DNA of 64,000 nt from Paracoccaceae bacterium (GCA_018222585.1 JAAFAB010000001.1:594198-658197); one strand, 5' to 3'. Positions 19,246 to 27,381 are shown, counted from the stretch's first letter. Notes: generated by a model from the sequence alone, not told the origin. Numbers and translations: made by a program.

Positions 19246-21192
19246 ATGTCCCAGATCTCCCTCACCTTTCCCGATGGCAATGCGCGCGACTATGATGCAG
19301 GGGTGACCCCTGCCGAGGTCGCTGCCGGCATTTCCACCTCGCTGGCCAAGAAGGCCATCTCTGCCACCGTCAACGGCCAGCACTGGGATCTGCAGTGGCC
19401 GATCGAGGCCAACGCCAGCATCGCCATCCACACGATGAAGGACGAGGTGCAGGCCAACGAGTTGGTGCGCCACGACCTCGCGCATATCATGGCCCGCGCC
19501 GTGCAGGAGATCTGGCCCGACGTGAAGGTCACCATCGGCCCGGTCATCAAGGACGGCTGGTACTACGACTTCGACCGCGCCGAGCCCTTCACCCCGGAAG
19601 ACCTGGGCGAGATCGAGAAGAAGATGAAGGAAATCATCAACCTTCGCGATCCCGTCCGTACCGAGGTCTGGGACCGTGACGTGGCGATCAAGTACTATGA
19701 GGACCGTGGCGAACCCTACAAGGTAGAGCTGATCGAGAGCATCCCCGGTGACGAGCCGCTGCGCATGTACTGGCATGGCGACTGGCAGGACCTCTGCCGG
19801 GGTCCGCACCTGCAGCACACCGGCCAGGTCCCCGCTGATGCCTTCAAGCTGATGTCAGTCGCCGGTGCCTACTGGCGTGGCGACAGCTCGCGCCCGATGC
19901 TCCAACGGATCTACGGCGTCGCCTTCACCGGCAAGGAAAAGCTGAAGGCCCACCTCACCATGCTGGAAGAGGCCGCCAAGCGTGACCACCGCAAGCTGGG
20001 CCGCGAGATGGAGCTGTTCCACATGCAGGAAGAGGCTCCGGGTCAGGTCTTCTGGCATCCGAACGGCTGGACCATCTACACCCAGCTGCAGGACTACATG
20101 CGCCGCAAGCAGCGCCAGGGGGGCTATGTCGAGGTCAACACGCCGCAGGTGGTGAACCGCAAGCTGTGGGAGGCCTCGGGCCACTGGGGCAACTACCAGG
20201 AAAACATGTTCATCGTCGAAGTGGACGAGGACCATGCGCGCGAGAAGACCATCAACGCGCTGAAGCCGATGAACTGCCCCTGCCACGTGCAGGTGTTCAA
20301 CCGCGGCCTGAAGTCCTACCGCGACCTGCCGCTGCGCATGGCCGAATTCGGCAGCTGCAACCGCTACGAACCCTCGGGCGCGCTGCATGGCATCATGCGG
20401 GTGCGTGGCTTCACCCAGGATGACGCGCATATCTTCTGCACCGAAGCGCAGATCGAGGCCGAGACCAAGACCTTCATCGCCTTCCTCGCCGAAATCTACG
20501 CCGACCTGGGCTTCGAGGGCTGGACGATCAAGCTGTCGACCCGCCCCGAGAAGCGCGTCGGCACCGAGGAAAGCTGGGATCGCGTCGAGGCCGCGCTTGG
20601 CAATGCCTGCAAGGCCGCCGGCTACGATTACGAGATCCAGGAGGGCGAAGGTGCCTTCTATGGTCCGAAGCTGGAGTTCACCCTGACCGATGCCATCGGC
20701 CGGGAATGGCAGTGCGGCACGCTGCAGGTCGACCCGAACCTGCCCGAGCGTCTGGGCGCCAGCTACATCGGCCAGGATGGCGAGAAGCACATGCCGATCA
20801 TGCTGCACCGCGCCGTGCTGGGCTCTTTTGAACGCTTCATCGGCATCCTGATCGAGAACTCGGAGGGCAAGCTGCCGATCTGGCTGGCCCCGCGTCAGGT
20901 GGTGGTCGCGGCCATCGTCTCGGATGCGGATGACTATTGTCTTGAGGTGGTCGAGGCGCTGCGCGCCCGTGGCGTGCGTGCCGAGGCCGACCTGCGCAAC
21001 GAGAAGATCAACTACAAGGTCCGCGAGCATTCCGTCGGCAAGGTCCCCTACATCCTCGCCTGCGGCATGAAGGAGGTCGAGGAACGCACCGTCTCCACCC
21101 GCCGCCTCGGCGAGAAGCAGACCAAGACGCAGACGCTGGACGAGATCGTCGCGCAACTGGCCCGCGAGGCCATGGCGCCGGATCAGCTGTAA
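19246..21192 (+). CDS. thrS: Threonyl-tRNA synthetase
   Basis: Class II aminoacyl-tRNA synthetase that charges tRNA-Thr. The start at 19246 (648 residues) follows GAGGAGGA. The domain order is a TGS/N1 domain ([20 protein letters not shown]), an editing domain with [17 protein letters not shown], the catalytic core, and a C-terminal anticodon-binding domain. The catalytic zinc ligands are Cys344 (MNCPCH), His395 (FTQDDAHIF) and His521 (MLHRAVLGS), with spacings identical to E. coli ThrS. A strong terminator follows. Confidence 0.97.
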   Translation: MSQISLTFPDGNARDYDAGVTPAEVAAGISTSLAKKAISATVNGQHWDLQWPIEANASIAIHTMKDEVQANELVRHDLAHIMARAVQEIWPDVKVTIGPVIKDGWYYDFDRAEPFTPEDLGEIEKKMKEIINLRDPVRTEVWDRDVAIKYYEDRGEPYKVELIESIPGDEPLRMYWHGDWQDLCRGPHLQHTGQVPADAFKLMSVAGAYWRGDSSRPMLQRIYGVAFTGKEKLKAHLTMLEEAAKRDHRKLGREMELFHMQEEAPGQVFWHPNGWTIYTQLQDYMRRKQRQGGYVEVNTPQVVNRKLWEASGHWGNYQENMFIVEVDEDHAREKTINALKPMNCPCHVQVFNRGLKSYRDLPLRMAEFGSCNRYEPSGALHGIMRVRGFTQDDAHIFCTEAQIEAETKTFIAFLAEIYADLGFEGWTIKLSTRPEKRVGTEESWDRVEAALGNACKAAGYDYEIQEGEGAFYGPKLEFTLTDAIGREWQCGTLQVDPNLPERLGASYIGQDGEKHMPIMLHRAVLGSFERFIGILIENSEGKLPIWLAPRQVVVAAIVSDADDYCLEVVEALRARGVRAEADLRNEKINYKVREHSVGKVPYILACGMKEVEERTVSTRRLGEKQTKTQTLDEIVAQLAREAMAPDQL

Positions 21193-21213
21193 GGCTGCCA
21201 CGGACAGACAGCG

Positions 21214-21240
21214 AAGGGCGCCCCTCGGGGCGCCCTTTTC
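21214..21240 (+). terminator. Rho-independent terminator after thrS
   Basis: AAGGGCGCCCC (21214-21224) pairs with GGGGCGCCCTT (21227-21237) over a very short loop, and the stem runs into TTTTC. It is a strong intrinsic terminator for thrS. Confidence 0.9.
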
Positions 21241-21299
21241 CTTGGCGGGAATGGTGTTCGGGGTTCCGCAGAGGGGCCCCCTGCCCGCGGCGGGGGCCC

Positions 21300-21941
21300 C
21301 TACCAGCGCAGCAGCTGCCGCCCGGCCAGCGCCCCGAGGCCGGTGGCGATCATGATCCCGGCCGAATACCAGACGGCGTAGAACAGCGGGCTGTCCTCGA
21401 TGCAGAAGGTCGAATAGATCGCCGTCGCCAGCCCGGCCGCGACCAGCCCGGCAAGCGCCCCGCAGCGGGCCGGGCGGACCGGGGCCCCGCGCCGCAGTGC
21501 CACCAGCAGCCCGGCCAGCATGGGCAGGGACAGCAGGGTGATCGCCGGCAGGCAGACCGGAATCGAATGCCCGAGGAAGAGGCGCAGGCGATCGCCGGGA
21601 AGCTCGGTGAGGAAGGCCAGCAGGAACAGGCCCGCCACGGCCAGCGGCACGGCCCAGATCAGCGCCCCCGGCAGGCCGTAGCGCGCGCCCGGACGGGCAT
21701 CACGCAACACCAGCGGCAGGGCCAGCGCGGCCAGCAGCAGCGGCAGCAGGGTCTTGGCCAGCACCACGGGCCGGGCCAGCGCCGCCGCCAGATCGGGCCG
21801 CGGGCCGAGCACCAGCGCGAAGGCCAGCGCCGTCACCAGCACGCCCAGCCCGAGGAACCCCGGCAGCCGGGTCTCGACCCGGGGCGGGCGGGGGGCGGCG
21901 GGATCTGCCGCCAGCGCGGAAATCAGGTCTTCGGTCTTCAT
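21300..21941 (-). CDS. nrsF: NrsF-type (DUF1109) membrane anti-sigma factor
   Basis: 213-residue protein with a short cytoplasmic N-terminus ([16 protein letters not shown]) followed by about six transmembrane helices, the DUF1109/NrsF layout. It should hold the ECF sigma factor encoded just upstream at the membrane until metal stress releases it. Three cysteines are present: Cys130, Cys160 and Cys180. Cys130 and Cys180 correspond closely to the two cysteines I recall as essential for sensing in the Caulobacter SigF partner. The ATG overlaps the sigma gene stop (ATGA), so the two are co-translated. Confidence 0.88.
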   Translation of the reverse strand: MKTEDLISALAADPAAPRPPRVETRLPGFLGLGVLVTALAFALVLGPRPDLAAALARPVVLAKTLLPLLLAALALPLVLRDARPGARYGLPGALIWAVPLAVAGLFLLAFLTELPGDRLRLFLGHSIPVCLPAITLLSLPMLAGLLVALRRGAPVRPARCGALAGLVAAGLATAIYSTFCIEDSPLFYAVWYSAGIMIATGLGALAGRQLLRW

Positions 21942-22630
21942 CGTCGTCGTCCTACTGTCGTTACCGCCTCTTGGTCGTCCCTTTCCTGCCCCGTCGTCTT
22001 GTGTCCCGCCGTCCTGTGTCCCGTCCTGTCCCGCGCCATCGTCGCGTCGGGGGGATCTCCCTCCGCCGCGTGCGCGCCAGCTTCTCCCGCCAGCGCCTTC
22101 AATTGCCGCATGGCGCGGTGATAGGCCACCCGCACCGCGCCCTCGGTCATGCCGTGGCGGGCCCCGACCTCGGCAGCGCTTTCGCCCTCGACCCCGAGGG
22201 CGCGGACGATCTCCGCCGCGCGGGGGTCGAGCCGCTGCAGCAGCCGGGTCAGGTCGCGGGCCGCCGTCACCTCGCCAAGCGCCTCGTCGGGCAGCACCTC
22301 GGCGAGGTCCTCGATGGGCACCTCGGCCCCCGAGCCGCCCCCTCGCGCCCGCCGCCGCCGCGCCGCATCAGCGCATTTGTAGCGCGCGATGGCATAGAGC
22401 CAGGGGGTGACCGGCTCCCCCTCGCGCCAGGTATGGCGCTTGGCATGGATCGCCATCAGCGCCTCCTGCACCACGTCCTCGACCTCTTCGGCGGTGCCGC
22501 CGGCCATCCGGGCCCGCGCGATGTTGCGCAGCACCGGCAGGGTCTCGGTCAGGAAACGCGCATAGGCTGCCCGGTCGCCGGAGTTGCCCCGGCGCAGAAG
22601 ATCCCCCCAGAGCGCGTTACGGTCGTTCAT
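21938..22630 (-). CDS. sigF: ECF sigma factor, SigF-like
   Basis: 230 residues from the ATG at 22630 (ribosome site GGGAGAGGGGA). Sigma region 2 is at about 30-95 ([33 protein letters not shown]) and region 4 at about 130-180 ([32 protein letters not shown]). Paired with an NrsF-like protein and divergent from a DUF2282-DUF692-DUF2063-DoxX operon, it matches the SigF-NrsF systems of alphaproteobacteria that answer copper and other heavy-metal or oxidative stress. Oddly, about 45 residues of low-complexity, polar tail follow region 4, encoded by DNA with short GTCCTGTGTCCCG-like repeats. Its own promoter matches that of the divergent operon, implying autoregulation. Confidence 0.9.
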   Translation of the reverse strand: MNDRNALWGDLLRRGNSGDRAAYARFLTETLPVLRNIARARMAGGTAEEVEDVVQEALMAIHAKRHTWREGEPVTPWLYAIARYKCADAARRRRARGGGSGAEVPIEDLAEVLPDEALGEVTAARDLTRLLQRLDPRAAEIVRALGVEGESAAEVGARHGMTEGAVRVAYHRAMRQLKALAGEAGAHAAEGDPPDATMARDRTGHRTAGHKTTGQERDDQEAVTTVGRRR

Positions 22631-22641
22631 TCCCCTCTCCC

Positions 22642-22668
22642 TTCGCGGGCGGTCTGGCAAACGTTACA
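22642..22668 (-). promoter_or_regulatory. ECF promoter of the sigF-nrsF operon
   Basis: On the minus strand TGTAACG (22662-22668), a 14-base spacer, and CGCGAA (22642-22647) lie 12 bases ahead of the sigF start. The same two elements with the same spacing occur on the other strand in front of the DUF2282 gene, so this is very likely the element read by SigF itself. Confidence 0.75.
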
Positions 22669-22713
22669 GGCAGCGTGCATTTTTCCGCAATCTCTTCACT
22701 CGTTCGTGAGCCC

Positions 22714-22740
22714 TGTAACGGAGCCGCCCGGCGCCGCGAA
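22714..22740 (+). promoter_or_regulatory. ECF promoter of the bufferin-type operon
   Basis: TGTAACG (22714-22720), 14 bases, CGCGAA (22735-22740). It mirrors the promoter of sigF on the other strand and would start a transcript with a leader of about 50 bases before the precursor gene. Confidence 0.78.
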
Positions 22741-22797
22741 TGGCAAGGCACGGACGCCACGACGGCGTACCGATCGGAACATGCAAGGGAGAGACCC

Positions 22798-23112
22798 ATG
22801 TCCACCATCCTCAAGTCCGCCGCCATCGCCGGTGCCTTCGCAACCGCCCTCGCCGCCCATGCCACCACCGCCACCGCGGACGACATGGCCCAGGAGAAGT
22901 GCTTTGGCGTGTCCATGGCCGGCGAGAACGACTGCGCAGCCGGCCCCGGCACCACCTGCGCCGGCACCTCGAAGGTCGATTACCAGGGCAATGCCTGGAC
23001 CCTCGTGGACGCGGGCAAATGCGCCATGATCGAGCTGCCCGCCATGGCCGACGGCACCCCGCGCATGGGATCGCTGGAAGCCCTGGACCGCGATCTGCCG
23101 ATGGAGGGCTGA
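22798..23112 (+). CDS. bufA: Bufferin-type four-cysteine precursor (DUF2282)
   Basis: 104-residue exported precursor. It has an N-terminal Sec signal (about 1-27, [20 protein letters not shown]) and a mature part with four cysteines in the family arrangement: Cys35 (EKCFGV), Cys46 (ENDCAAG), Cys54 ([17 protein letters not shown]) and Cys75 (DAGKCAMI). In characterised members the central cysteines are oxidised by the neighbouring MNIO enzyme to thiooxazole-type heterocycles and the secreted peptide sequesters copper. Here that is inferred from family and neighbours. The ribosome site is AAGGGAGAG. A 30-residue tail after Cys75 has no cysteine. Confidence 0.9.
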   Translation: MSTILKSAAIAGAFATALAAHATTATADDMAQEKCFGVSMAGENDCAAGPGTTCAGTSKVDYQGNAWTLVDAGKCAMIELPAMADGTPRMGSLEALDRDLPMEG

Positions 23113-23124
23113 GGCCCTGCCGGA

Positions 23125-23148
23125 GCGCCCCGGGCCTTCCCGGGGCGC
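23125..23148 (+). promoter_or_regulatory. Intercistronic hairpin between bufA and bufB
   Basis: GCGCCCCGGG (23125-23134) pairs perfectly with CCCGGGGCGC (23139-23148) over a CCTT loop, 12 bases after the bufA stop. No T-run follows, so it is more likely an RNA-stabilising or attenuating element that raises bufA transcript over the enzyme genes than a full terminator. Confidence 0.6.
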
Positions 23149-23216
23149 GCCCCGTCCCGGGAGGTTTCCGCAAACCCCACGCGGTTTTCGCAAGTCCCCC
23201 GAAGCGGAGAGAATTG

Positions 23217-24068
23217 ATGTTCGACCAGAGCCCCTCGCGCCTGCCCGCCCTGCCCGGCGTCGGCTTCAAGGCCCAGCACTACGCTGCAATCCTGCAGGAG
23301 CCCGCCCCCGTCGGCTGGCTGGAAGTCCACGCCGAGAACTACATGGGCGAGGGCGGCCGCCCGATCGCCATGCTGCGCCACCTGGCCGAGCGTTTCCCGG
23401 TCTCGGTCCATGGCGTCGGCCTGTCCATCGGGGGCGAAGGCGCGCTGGACCGCGACCACCTGGCCCGGCTGCGCCACCTCTGCGACTGGCTGGACCCGGC
23501 CAGTTTCTCGGAGCACCTGGCCTGGTCGACCCACGACAGCGCCTATTTCAACGACCTGCTGCCCCTGCCCTATACCGCCGCCACCCTGACGCGGGTCGCC
23601 GATCATGTCGACCAGGTGCAGGAGGCGCTTGGCCGCCCGATGCTGCTGGAAAACCCCTCCTCCTACCTGTCCTTCGACGAGAGCGAGATGGCCGAGACGG
23701 ATTTCCTGCGCGAGGTCGCCCGGCGCACCGGCTGCGGGCTGCTGCTGGATGTGAACAACGTCTTCGTCTCGGCAGTGAACCTCGGTCTGGATCCGCGCGC
23801 CTACGTGCGGGACTTCCCGCTGGCGCAGATCGGAGAGATCCACCTCGGTGGCCATGACGAGGACGAGGATGACGCGGGCCGCCCGCTGCTGATCGACAGC
23901 CATGGCCGCGAAGTCGCAGACCCGGTCTGGGCGCTGCTGGATCACCTGCTGGCGCTCTCCGGGCCGAAGCCGGTGCTGATCGAATGGGACAACGACGTGC
24001 CTGACTGGCCGGTGCTGGCCGCCGAAGCCAGCCGCGCCGAGGCAGCCCTGCAGAGGGCACCGGCATGA
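23217..24068 (+). CDS. bufB: MNIO-family (DUF692) multinuclear iron oxidase
   Basis: 283-residue TIM-barrel-type enzyme that oxidatively modifies cysteines of the precursor peptide using a non-heme iron cluster. The start at 23217 follows AGCGGAGAG. Candidate metal ligands in conserved motifs are His65 (HGVGLSIG), His100 (FSEHLAW), Glu145 (LLENPSSY), Asp178 ([15 protein letters not shown]), His209 and His213 (EIHLGGH), Asp227 and His229 (DSHG), and Glu256 (IEWDND). The length and motifs are normal for the family. It is coupled to the next gene by an ATGA overlap. Confidence 0.93.
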   Translation: MFDQSPSRLPALPGVGFKAQHYAAILQEPAPVGWLEVHAENYMGEGGRPIAMLRHLAERFPVSVHGVGLSIGGEGALDRDHLARLRHLCDWLDPASFSEHLAWSTHDSAYFNDLLPLPYTAATLTRVADHVDQVQEALGRPMLLENPSSYLSFDESEMAETDFLREVARRTGCGLLLDVNNVFVSAVNLGLDPRAYVRDFPLAQIGEIHLGGHDEDEDDAGRPLLIDSHGREVADPVWALLDHLLALSGPKPVLIEWDNDVPDWPVLAAEASRAEAALQRAPA

Positions 24069-24823
24069 GCCCTGTGCTGACCCAGCTCGATTTCCGCGCG
24101 GCCATGCTCCGCCCCGAGGCGCCGGTACCCGAAGGGTTGGGCGATGGCCGGGGCGGCCCTGCCGGGCGGCGCTTTTCGGTCTATCGCAACAATGTCGCCG
24201 TCGGGCTGACCGAGGCCGTGCTGGAGGGTTTCCCGACCCTGCGCGCCCTGCTGGGGGACGAGAACCTGCGCGGAGTCGCGGCGCCCTTCCTGCGGGCGCA
24301 TCCGCCCAGCTCTCCGCTGATGTTCCGCTATGGCGCGGCGCTGCCCGGCTTCCTGAAGGGCTTCGCGCCGTTGGCCCACCTGGGTTACCTGCCCGACGTG
24401 GCGCGGCTGGATCTCTGCCTGCGCGCAAGCTACCACGCCGCCGATGCCACGCCGCTGGACCCGGCGCGGCTGTCGGCGCTGCCGCCCGAGGACCTTGGCC
24501 GTGCCCGCCTGCGGCTGGCGCCGCCGGTGCGGATCCTGCGCTCGGACTGGCCGTTGTGGCAGATCTGGCAACTGGCGCATCACGACGGCCCGCCGCCGCA
24601 GCCGGTGGCGCAGGACATCCTGATCACGCGACCGGGCTACGACCCCCGGCCGTATCTTCTGCCCGCCGGTGGTGCGGGCTTCCTTGAGGCCCTCGGCCAG
24701 GGACAAAGCGCCGAAATGGCGTCGGAGGCCGCCCTCGCGGAGGCCCCCGGCGCAGATCTGGCCGCGATCCTCGGCCTGCTGCTGCAAAGCGGCGCCCTGA
24801 TGTCGCTGGAGATCCCGTCATGA
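24065..24823 (+). CDS. bufC: DUF2063 partner protein of the MNIO enzyme
   Basis: 252 residues. The N-terminal DUF2063 domain is recognised by [37 protein letters not shown] and [20 protein letters not shown]. The C-terminal half is a second small domain. In characterised clusters the DUF2063 protein delivers or binds the precursor for the DUF692 enzyme and is needed for modification. It overlaps both neighbours by 4 bases (ATGA at each junction), which implies fixed stoichiometry with BufB. Confidence 0.9.
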   Translation: MSPVLTQLDFRAAMLRPEAPVPEGLGDGRGGPAGRRFSVYRNNVAVGLTEAVLEGFPTLRALLGDENLRGVAAPFLRAHPPSSPLMFRYGAALPGFLKGFAPLAHLGYLPDVARLDLCLRASYHAADATPLDPARLSALPPEDLGRARLRLAPPVRILRSDWPLWQIWQLAHHDGPPPQPVAQDILITRPGYDPRPYLLPAGGAGFLEALGQGQSAEMASEAALAEAPGADLAAILGLLLQSGALMSLEIPS

Positions 24824-25413
24824 CCGATCCGACCGCCCCGCTGGCCCGTGTTCTGGACCACCTGGCCCCGCTGCTGCCCCTGCTGGCCCGCTTCACCTTC
24901 GCCGCCGTGCTGCTGCCCTACTTCTGGGCCTCGGCGATGACCAAGCTTGGCGATGGCGTGGCGGGGCTCTTCCACCCCTCGGTCGGCGCCTATGCGCAGA
25001 TCTTCCCGAGGGTCTTCGAGGCGGCGGGCTACGACACGTCGAAACTGGGTGTCTTCCACTGGGCCGTGGTCACCGCCGGCACCTGGGCCGAGTTCGCCCT
25101 GCCCGCGCTGATCGTGCTGGGCCTGCTGACCCGGCTGGCGGCGCTTGGCATGGTGGGCTTCATCGCGGTGCAGAGCCTGACCGACCTCTATGGTCACGGC
25201 GGACTCGAGCACGCCGCCACCCTCGGCGCCTGGTTCGACCGGATGCCGGACGGGGTAATCCTGGATCAGCGCGCCTTCTGGGTCTTCACGCTGCTGGTTC
25301 TCGCGGTTCAGGGCGCGGGCGCCCTGTCGCTGGACCGGCTGGTGTTCAGAAGTGGCGCACCGGCTCGTCCGGGCGGCCTGCGGCAAGCGCCAGAAGGCCA
25401 GCAATCGCGATGA
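24820..25413 (+). CDS. DoxX-family membrane protein
   Basis: 197 residues with about four transmembrane helices. Family-like segments are FTFAAVLLPYFWASAMTKL, AEFALPALIVLGLLTRLAAL and the terminal helix around FTLLVLAVQGAGALSLDRL. DoxX proteins commonly close DUF2282-DUF692-DUF2063 operons, possibly as a redox component that works with the quinone pool. The job is not established. The last 22 residues after the final helix look unstructured, and the 3' end overlaps the gene on the other strand by 68 bases. Confidence 0.88.
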   Translation: MTDPTAPLARVLDHLAPLLPLLARFTFAAVLLPYFWASAMTKLGDGVAGLFHPSVGAYAQIFPRVFEAAGYDTSKLGVFHWAVVTAGTWAEFALPALIVLGLLTRLAALGMVGFIAVQSLTDLYGHGGLEHAATLGAWFDRMPDGVILDQRAFWVFTLLVLAVQGAGALSLDRLVFRSGAPARPGGLRQAPEGQQSR

Positions 25414-25714
25414 AGGCCATGGGGAAGAGGGTGAAGACCGTGACCCCGAAGCCCATGTAGAAGACACCGGCCGAGCCCAGCATCAGCGCCCCGCCCCAAA
25501 GCGCCCGGGCCCGCGCCATGCCGGCCCCGGCAATGGCCAGAATGGGCGAGAGCAGCGCCGCCGTGCGCAGCGCCTCGACATTGGCGACCTGGCGGAACAG
25601 GCCGTCGACCTCGCCATAGGCGCGGATCGCCTCGGTATAGCCATAGCCCGCGAAACCCACGACCAGGGCCATCAGGCCACCGATCAACCCCAGGATCAAT
25701 GCCGCGTTGCGCAA
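25346..25714 (-). CDS. Small membrane protein, hypothetical
   Basis: 122 residues with four predicted transmembrane helices (starts MRNAALILGLIGGLMALVVG, then segments near residues 50-68, 72-88 and 93-112). The ribosome site on the minus strand is GGAAAGGAAGG, just before the ATG. It converges on and overlaps the DoxX gene by 68 bases, the overlap covering its own last 22 codons. I do not recognise a specific family with certainty. Similar four-helix proteins are widespread in alphaproteobacteria. Confidence 0.72.
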   Translation of the reverse strand: MRNAALILGLIGGLMALVVGFAGYGYTEAIRAYGEVDGLFRQVANVEALRTAALLSPILAIAGAGMARARALWGGALMLGSAGVFYMGFGVTVFTLFPMAFIAIAGLLALAAGRPDEPVRHF

Positions 25715-25780
25715 GGGCGTCTCCTTCCTTTCCGGTGCCGGAGTCGTCCGGCGTCGGATCGTTCCGCTGTCAGGCGCCGG

Positions 25781-26095
25781 TCATGCCCCGAGCGCCTGCT
25801 GAACGTCCTTCGTCCACCCTAGATAGAGATCCTCGCCCGCCACGATAAGAGGGCGCTTCATCAGGGCGGGGTGATCGCGCAACAGATCGCGCGCCGGGCG
25901 GGCGCGCTCGGCCTCGTCCAGGCTCCGCCAGGTGGTCGACCGGTTGTTCACCAGCGCCGGCCCGAAAGCCGCCAGCGCCTTGTCCAGAAGGGCATCGGAG
26001 AGCGGTTCGGCGCGGATATCCACCAGCTCGGCCCCCGGCAGCGCCTTCGCCGCCTTGCGGCAGGTATCGCAGGTCTTCAGTCCGTAAAGCTTCAT
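25781..26095 (-). CDS. Spx/ArsC-family (YffB-like) thioredoxin-fold protein
   Basis: 104 residues beginning MKLYGLKTCDTCRKAAKAL with a CxxC motif (Cys9, Cys12). The C-terminal motif is LRDHPALMKRPLIV followed by DLYLGWTKD, typical of the ArsC/Spx superfamily's YffB branch. True arsenate reductase activity is doubtful for this branch. A glutathione-dependent reductase role is often assumed. It stands alone and is divergent from the cold-shock gene. Confidence 0.88.
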   Translation of the reverse strand: MKLYGLKTCDTCRKAAKALPGAELVDIRAEPLSDALLDKALAAFGPALVNNRSTTWRSLDEAERARPARDLLRDHPALMKRPLIVAGEDLYLGWTKDVQQALGA

Positions 26096-26151
26096 CGCCG
26101 TCCCTTTCGTCTAATTCAGGTAAATAGGGGGCCGTTTTCGGCACCAACCCT

Positions 26152-26176
26152 CGTTTTGCTTGCTTTTTACAAAACG
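26152..26176. promoter_or_regulatory. Dyad in the arsC-like/csp divergent region
   Basis: The 196-base gap between the two divergent genes contains CGTTTTG (26152-26158), 11 bases, CAAAACG (26170-26176), a perfect seven-base inverted repeat within an AT-rich block. It could be an operator or part of the csp leader. The rest of the gap includes CCCCCGGGG-rich sequence close to the csp start that could fold in the mRNA leader. Confidence 0.35.
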
Positions 26177-26291
26177 AATGCAATCCTGACCATGTGGCAA
26201 GGTACCGGATCCCGGGGAAAGTGGGATTGAGTGCCGTCATTGAAAGACCCCCGGGGACCTCCGGGACGGAACGGCAAAAGGGAGATACGGC

Positions 26292-26498
26292 ATGCCTGTA
26301 GGCACCGTCAAATGGTTCAACACGACCAAAGGCTACGGCTTCATCGAACCCGAAGAGGGCGGGAAAGACGTATTCGTACACATTTCAGCAGTGGAACGCT
26401 CGGGGCTGACCGGCCTGGCGGACAACCAGAAGGTCGGCTACGAGCTGACCGAGGGACGTGACGGCCGCAAGATGGCGGGCGATCTCAAACTGCTCTGA
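26292..26498 (+). CDS. Cold-shock protein (CspA family)
   Basis: 68-residue single cold-shock domain, an RNA chaperone. The RNA-binding motifs are RNP1-like KGYGFIEPEEG and RNP2-like VFVHISAV, within MPVGTVKWFNTTKGYGF. A strong ribosome site (AAAAGGGAGA) precedes the ATG. The long leader of up to about 100 bases is usual for csp mRNAs and may itself be temperature-responsive. Confidence 0.95.
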   Translation: MPVGTVKWFNTTKGYGFIEPEEGGKDVFVHISAVERSGLTGLADNQKVGYELTEGRDGRKMAGDLKLL

Positions 26499-26529
26499 CC
26501 ACAGCGGTCAGGAGGGACACCCAACAGCA

Positions 26530-26562
26530 GTGAATCCCCCCAGCAGACGGTCGGGGGTTCAC
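26530..26562. terminator. Hairpin between csp and the converging gene
   Basis: GTGAATCCCCC (26530-26540) faces GGGGGTTCAC (26553-26562) with one bulged base. The hairpin overlaps the stop of the minus-strand gene and could stop transcription from both sides. There is no T-run. Confidence 0.45.
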
Positions 26563-26948
26563 GTCGGATCCTGCGCCCCCGCGCGCTCGTCCAGGTCGCC
26601 GCCGAGGGTCTCGTTCAGGCGTCCCTGCCAGTCCTCTCCCATTGCGACGATGCAGGACCGCCCGGTGGCGTAGGTCACGACCATGGTCCAGTCGCCGCGC
26701 GGCGAGGTCCAGAGCTCCATCACCTGTTCCGGGCCGCGCAGGCCCATCCCGTCCCGTTCGGACTGCATCACCGTCTTCAGGCGGGTCTGCAGGCGCGGGG
26801 TGCTGTCGCAGAGGATCTCGGCGATCGGCGAGGCGGCCAGGGCCGGCGAGCCGGGCACGGCCAGCAACGCTGTCAGGCAGGCCGCCACGGGGACCGTAAG
26901 GCAGGCTGTCGGGCGAAGACGCCGCCAACTATGGGGATGAAGGCGCAT
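26559..26948 (-). CDS. Small exported protein, hypothetical
   Basis: 129 residues from the ATG at 26948, with an excellent ribosome site (AAAGGAGAGAGC). An unusually long basic N-terminus (RLHPHSWRRLRP) precedes a hydrophobic signal segment (about 14-40). The mature part contains two cysteines and the pattern ELWTSPRGDWTMVVTYATGRSCIVAMGEDWQ, which I recall from many short periplasmic alphaproteobacterial proteins of unknown function. The next gene on the same strand is another small exported protein. Confidence 0.7.
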   Translation of the reverse strand: MRLHPHSWRRLRPTACLTVPVAACLTALLAVPGSPALAASPIAEILCDSTPRLQTRLKTVMQSERDGMGLRGPEQVMELWTSPRGDWTMVVTYATGRSCIVAMGEDWQGRLNETLGGDLDERAGAQDPT

Positions 26949-27048
26949 GATCTGCTCTCTCCTTTGCGGGAGTGTAACAGATTCATGACGGATGCTCGAC
27001 AGAAAACCATGGCCCGGGGCGGCGCGCGCCGGGCCCGGCGCAGGCAAG

Positions 27049-27381
27049 TCAGTAGGGCGACTTGGAGCCGTAGTAGCTCATGCCGCCGCCGTAGGCACCG
27101 GACTGGCCGCGCAGATGGCGGTTCCAGTCGCCGGTGGCGACATTGGGCACGCCACAGGAGATCTCTCCGCCCAGTTCCACCGGTTGCAGGCCCGCCGGGC
27201 AGTAGTTGACCCCGGAGGCATAGGGGGTGATCGCCGGGCTGTCGTAGTAGCTGACGCCGCCGTAGTTGGGCACGTCGTGGCCCTGGTAGATGTCGTTGAC
27301 GACCAGACCCTGTGCCGCACCCGCGAGGGGGGCGACCAGGGGCGCGGCGGCGAGCAGCAGGACGGCGGCGAGACGGGGCAT
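27049..27381 (-). CDS. Small secreted Tyr/Gly-rich protein, hypothetical
   Basis: 110 residues from the ATG at 27381 (ribosome site AGAGGATTTC). A clear signal peptide ends near AGA at about residue 22. The mature protein is Tyr-, Gly- and Ser-rich (NDIYQGHDVPNYGGVSYYDS, GAYGGGMSYYGSKSPY) with two cysteines (NYCPAG, ISCGVP). No known family. An in-frame ATG at 27405 adds 8 residues. Confidence 0.65.
   Translation of the reverse strand: MPRLAAVLLLAAAPLVAPLAGAAQGLVVNDIYQGHDVPNYGGVSYYDSPAITPYASGVNYCPAGLQPVELGGEISCGVPNVATGDWNRHLRGQSGAYGGGMSYYGSKSPY

Noticed and set aside
26968-26975. TGTAACA as a SigF-type -35 element
   Set aside because: No CGCGAA at the right spacing and no plus-strand gene downstream.
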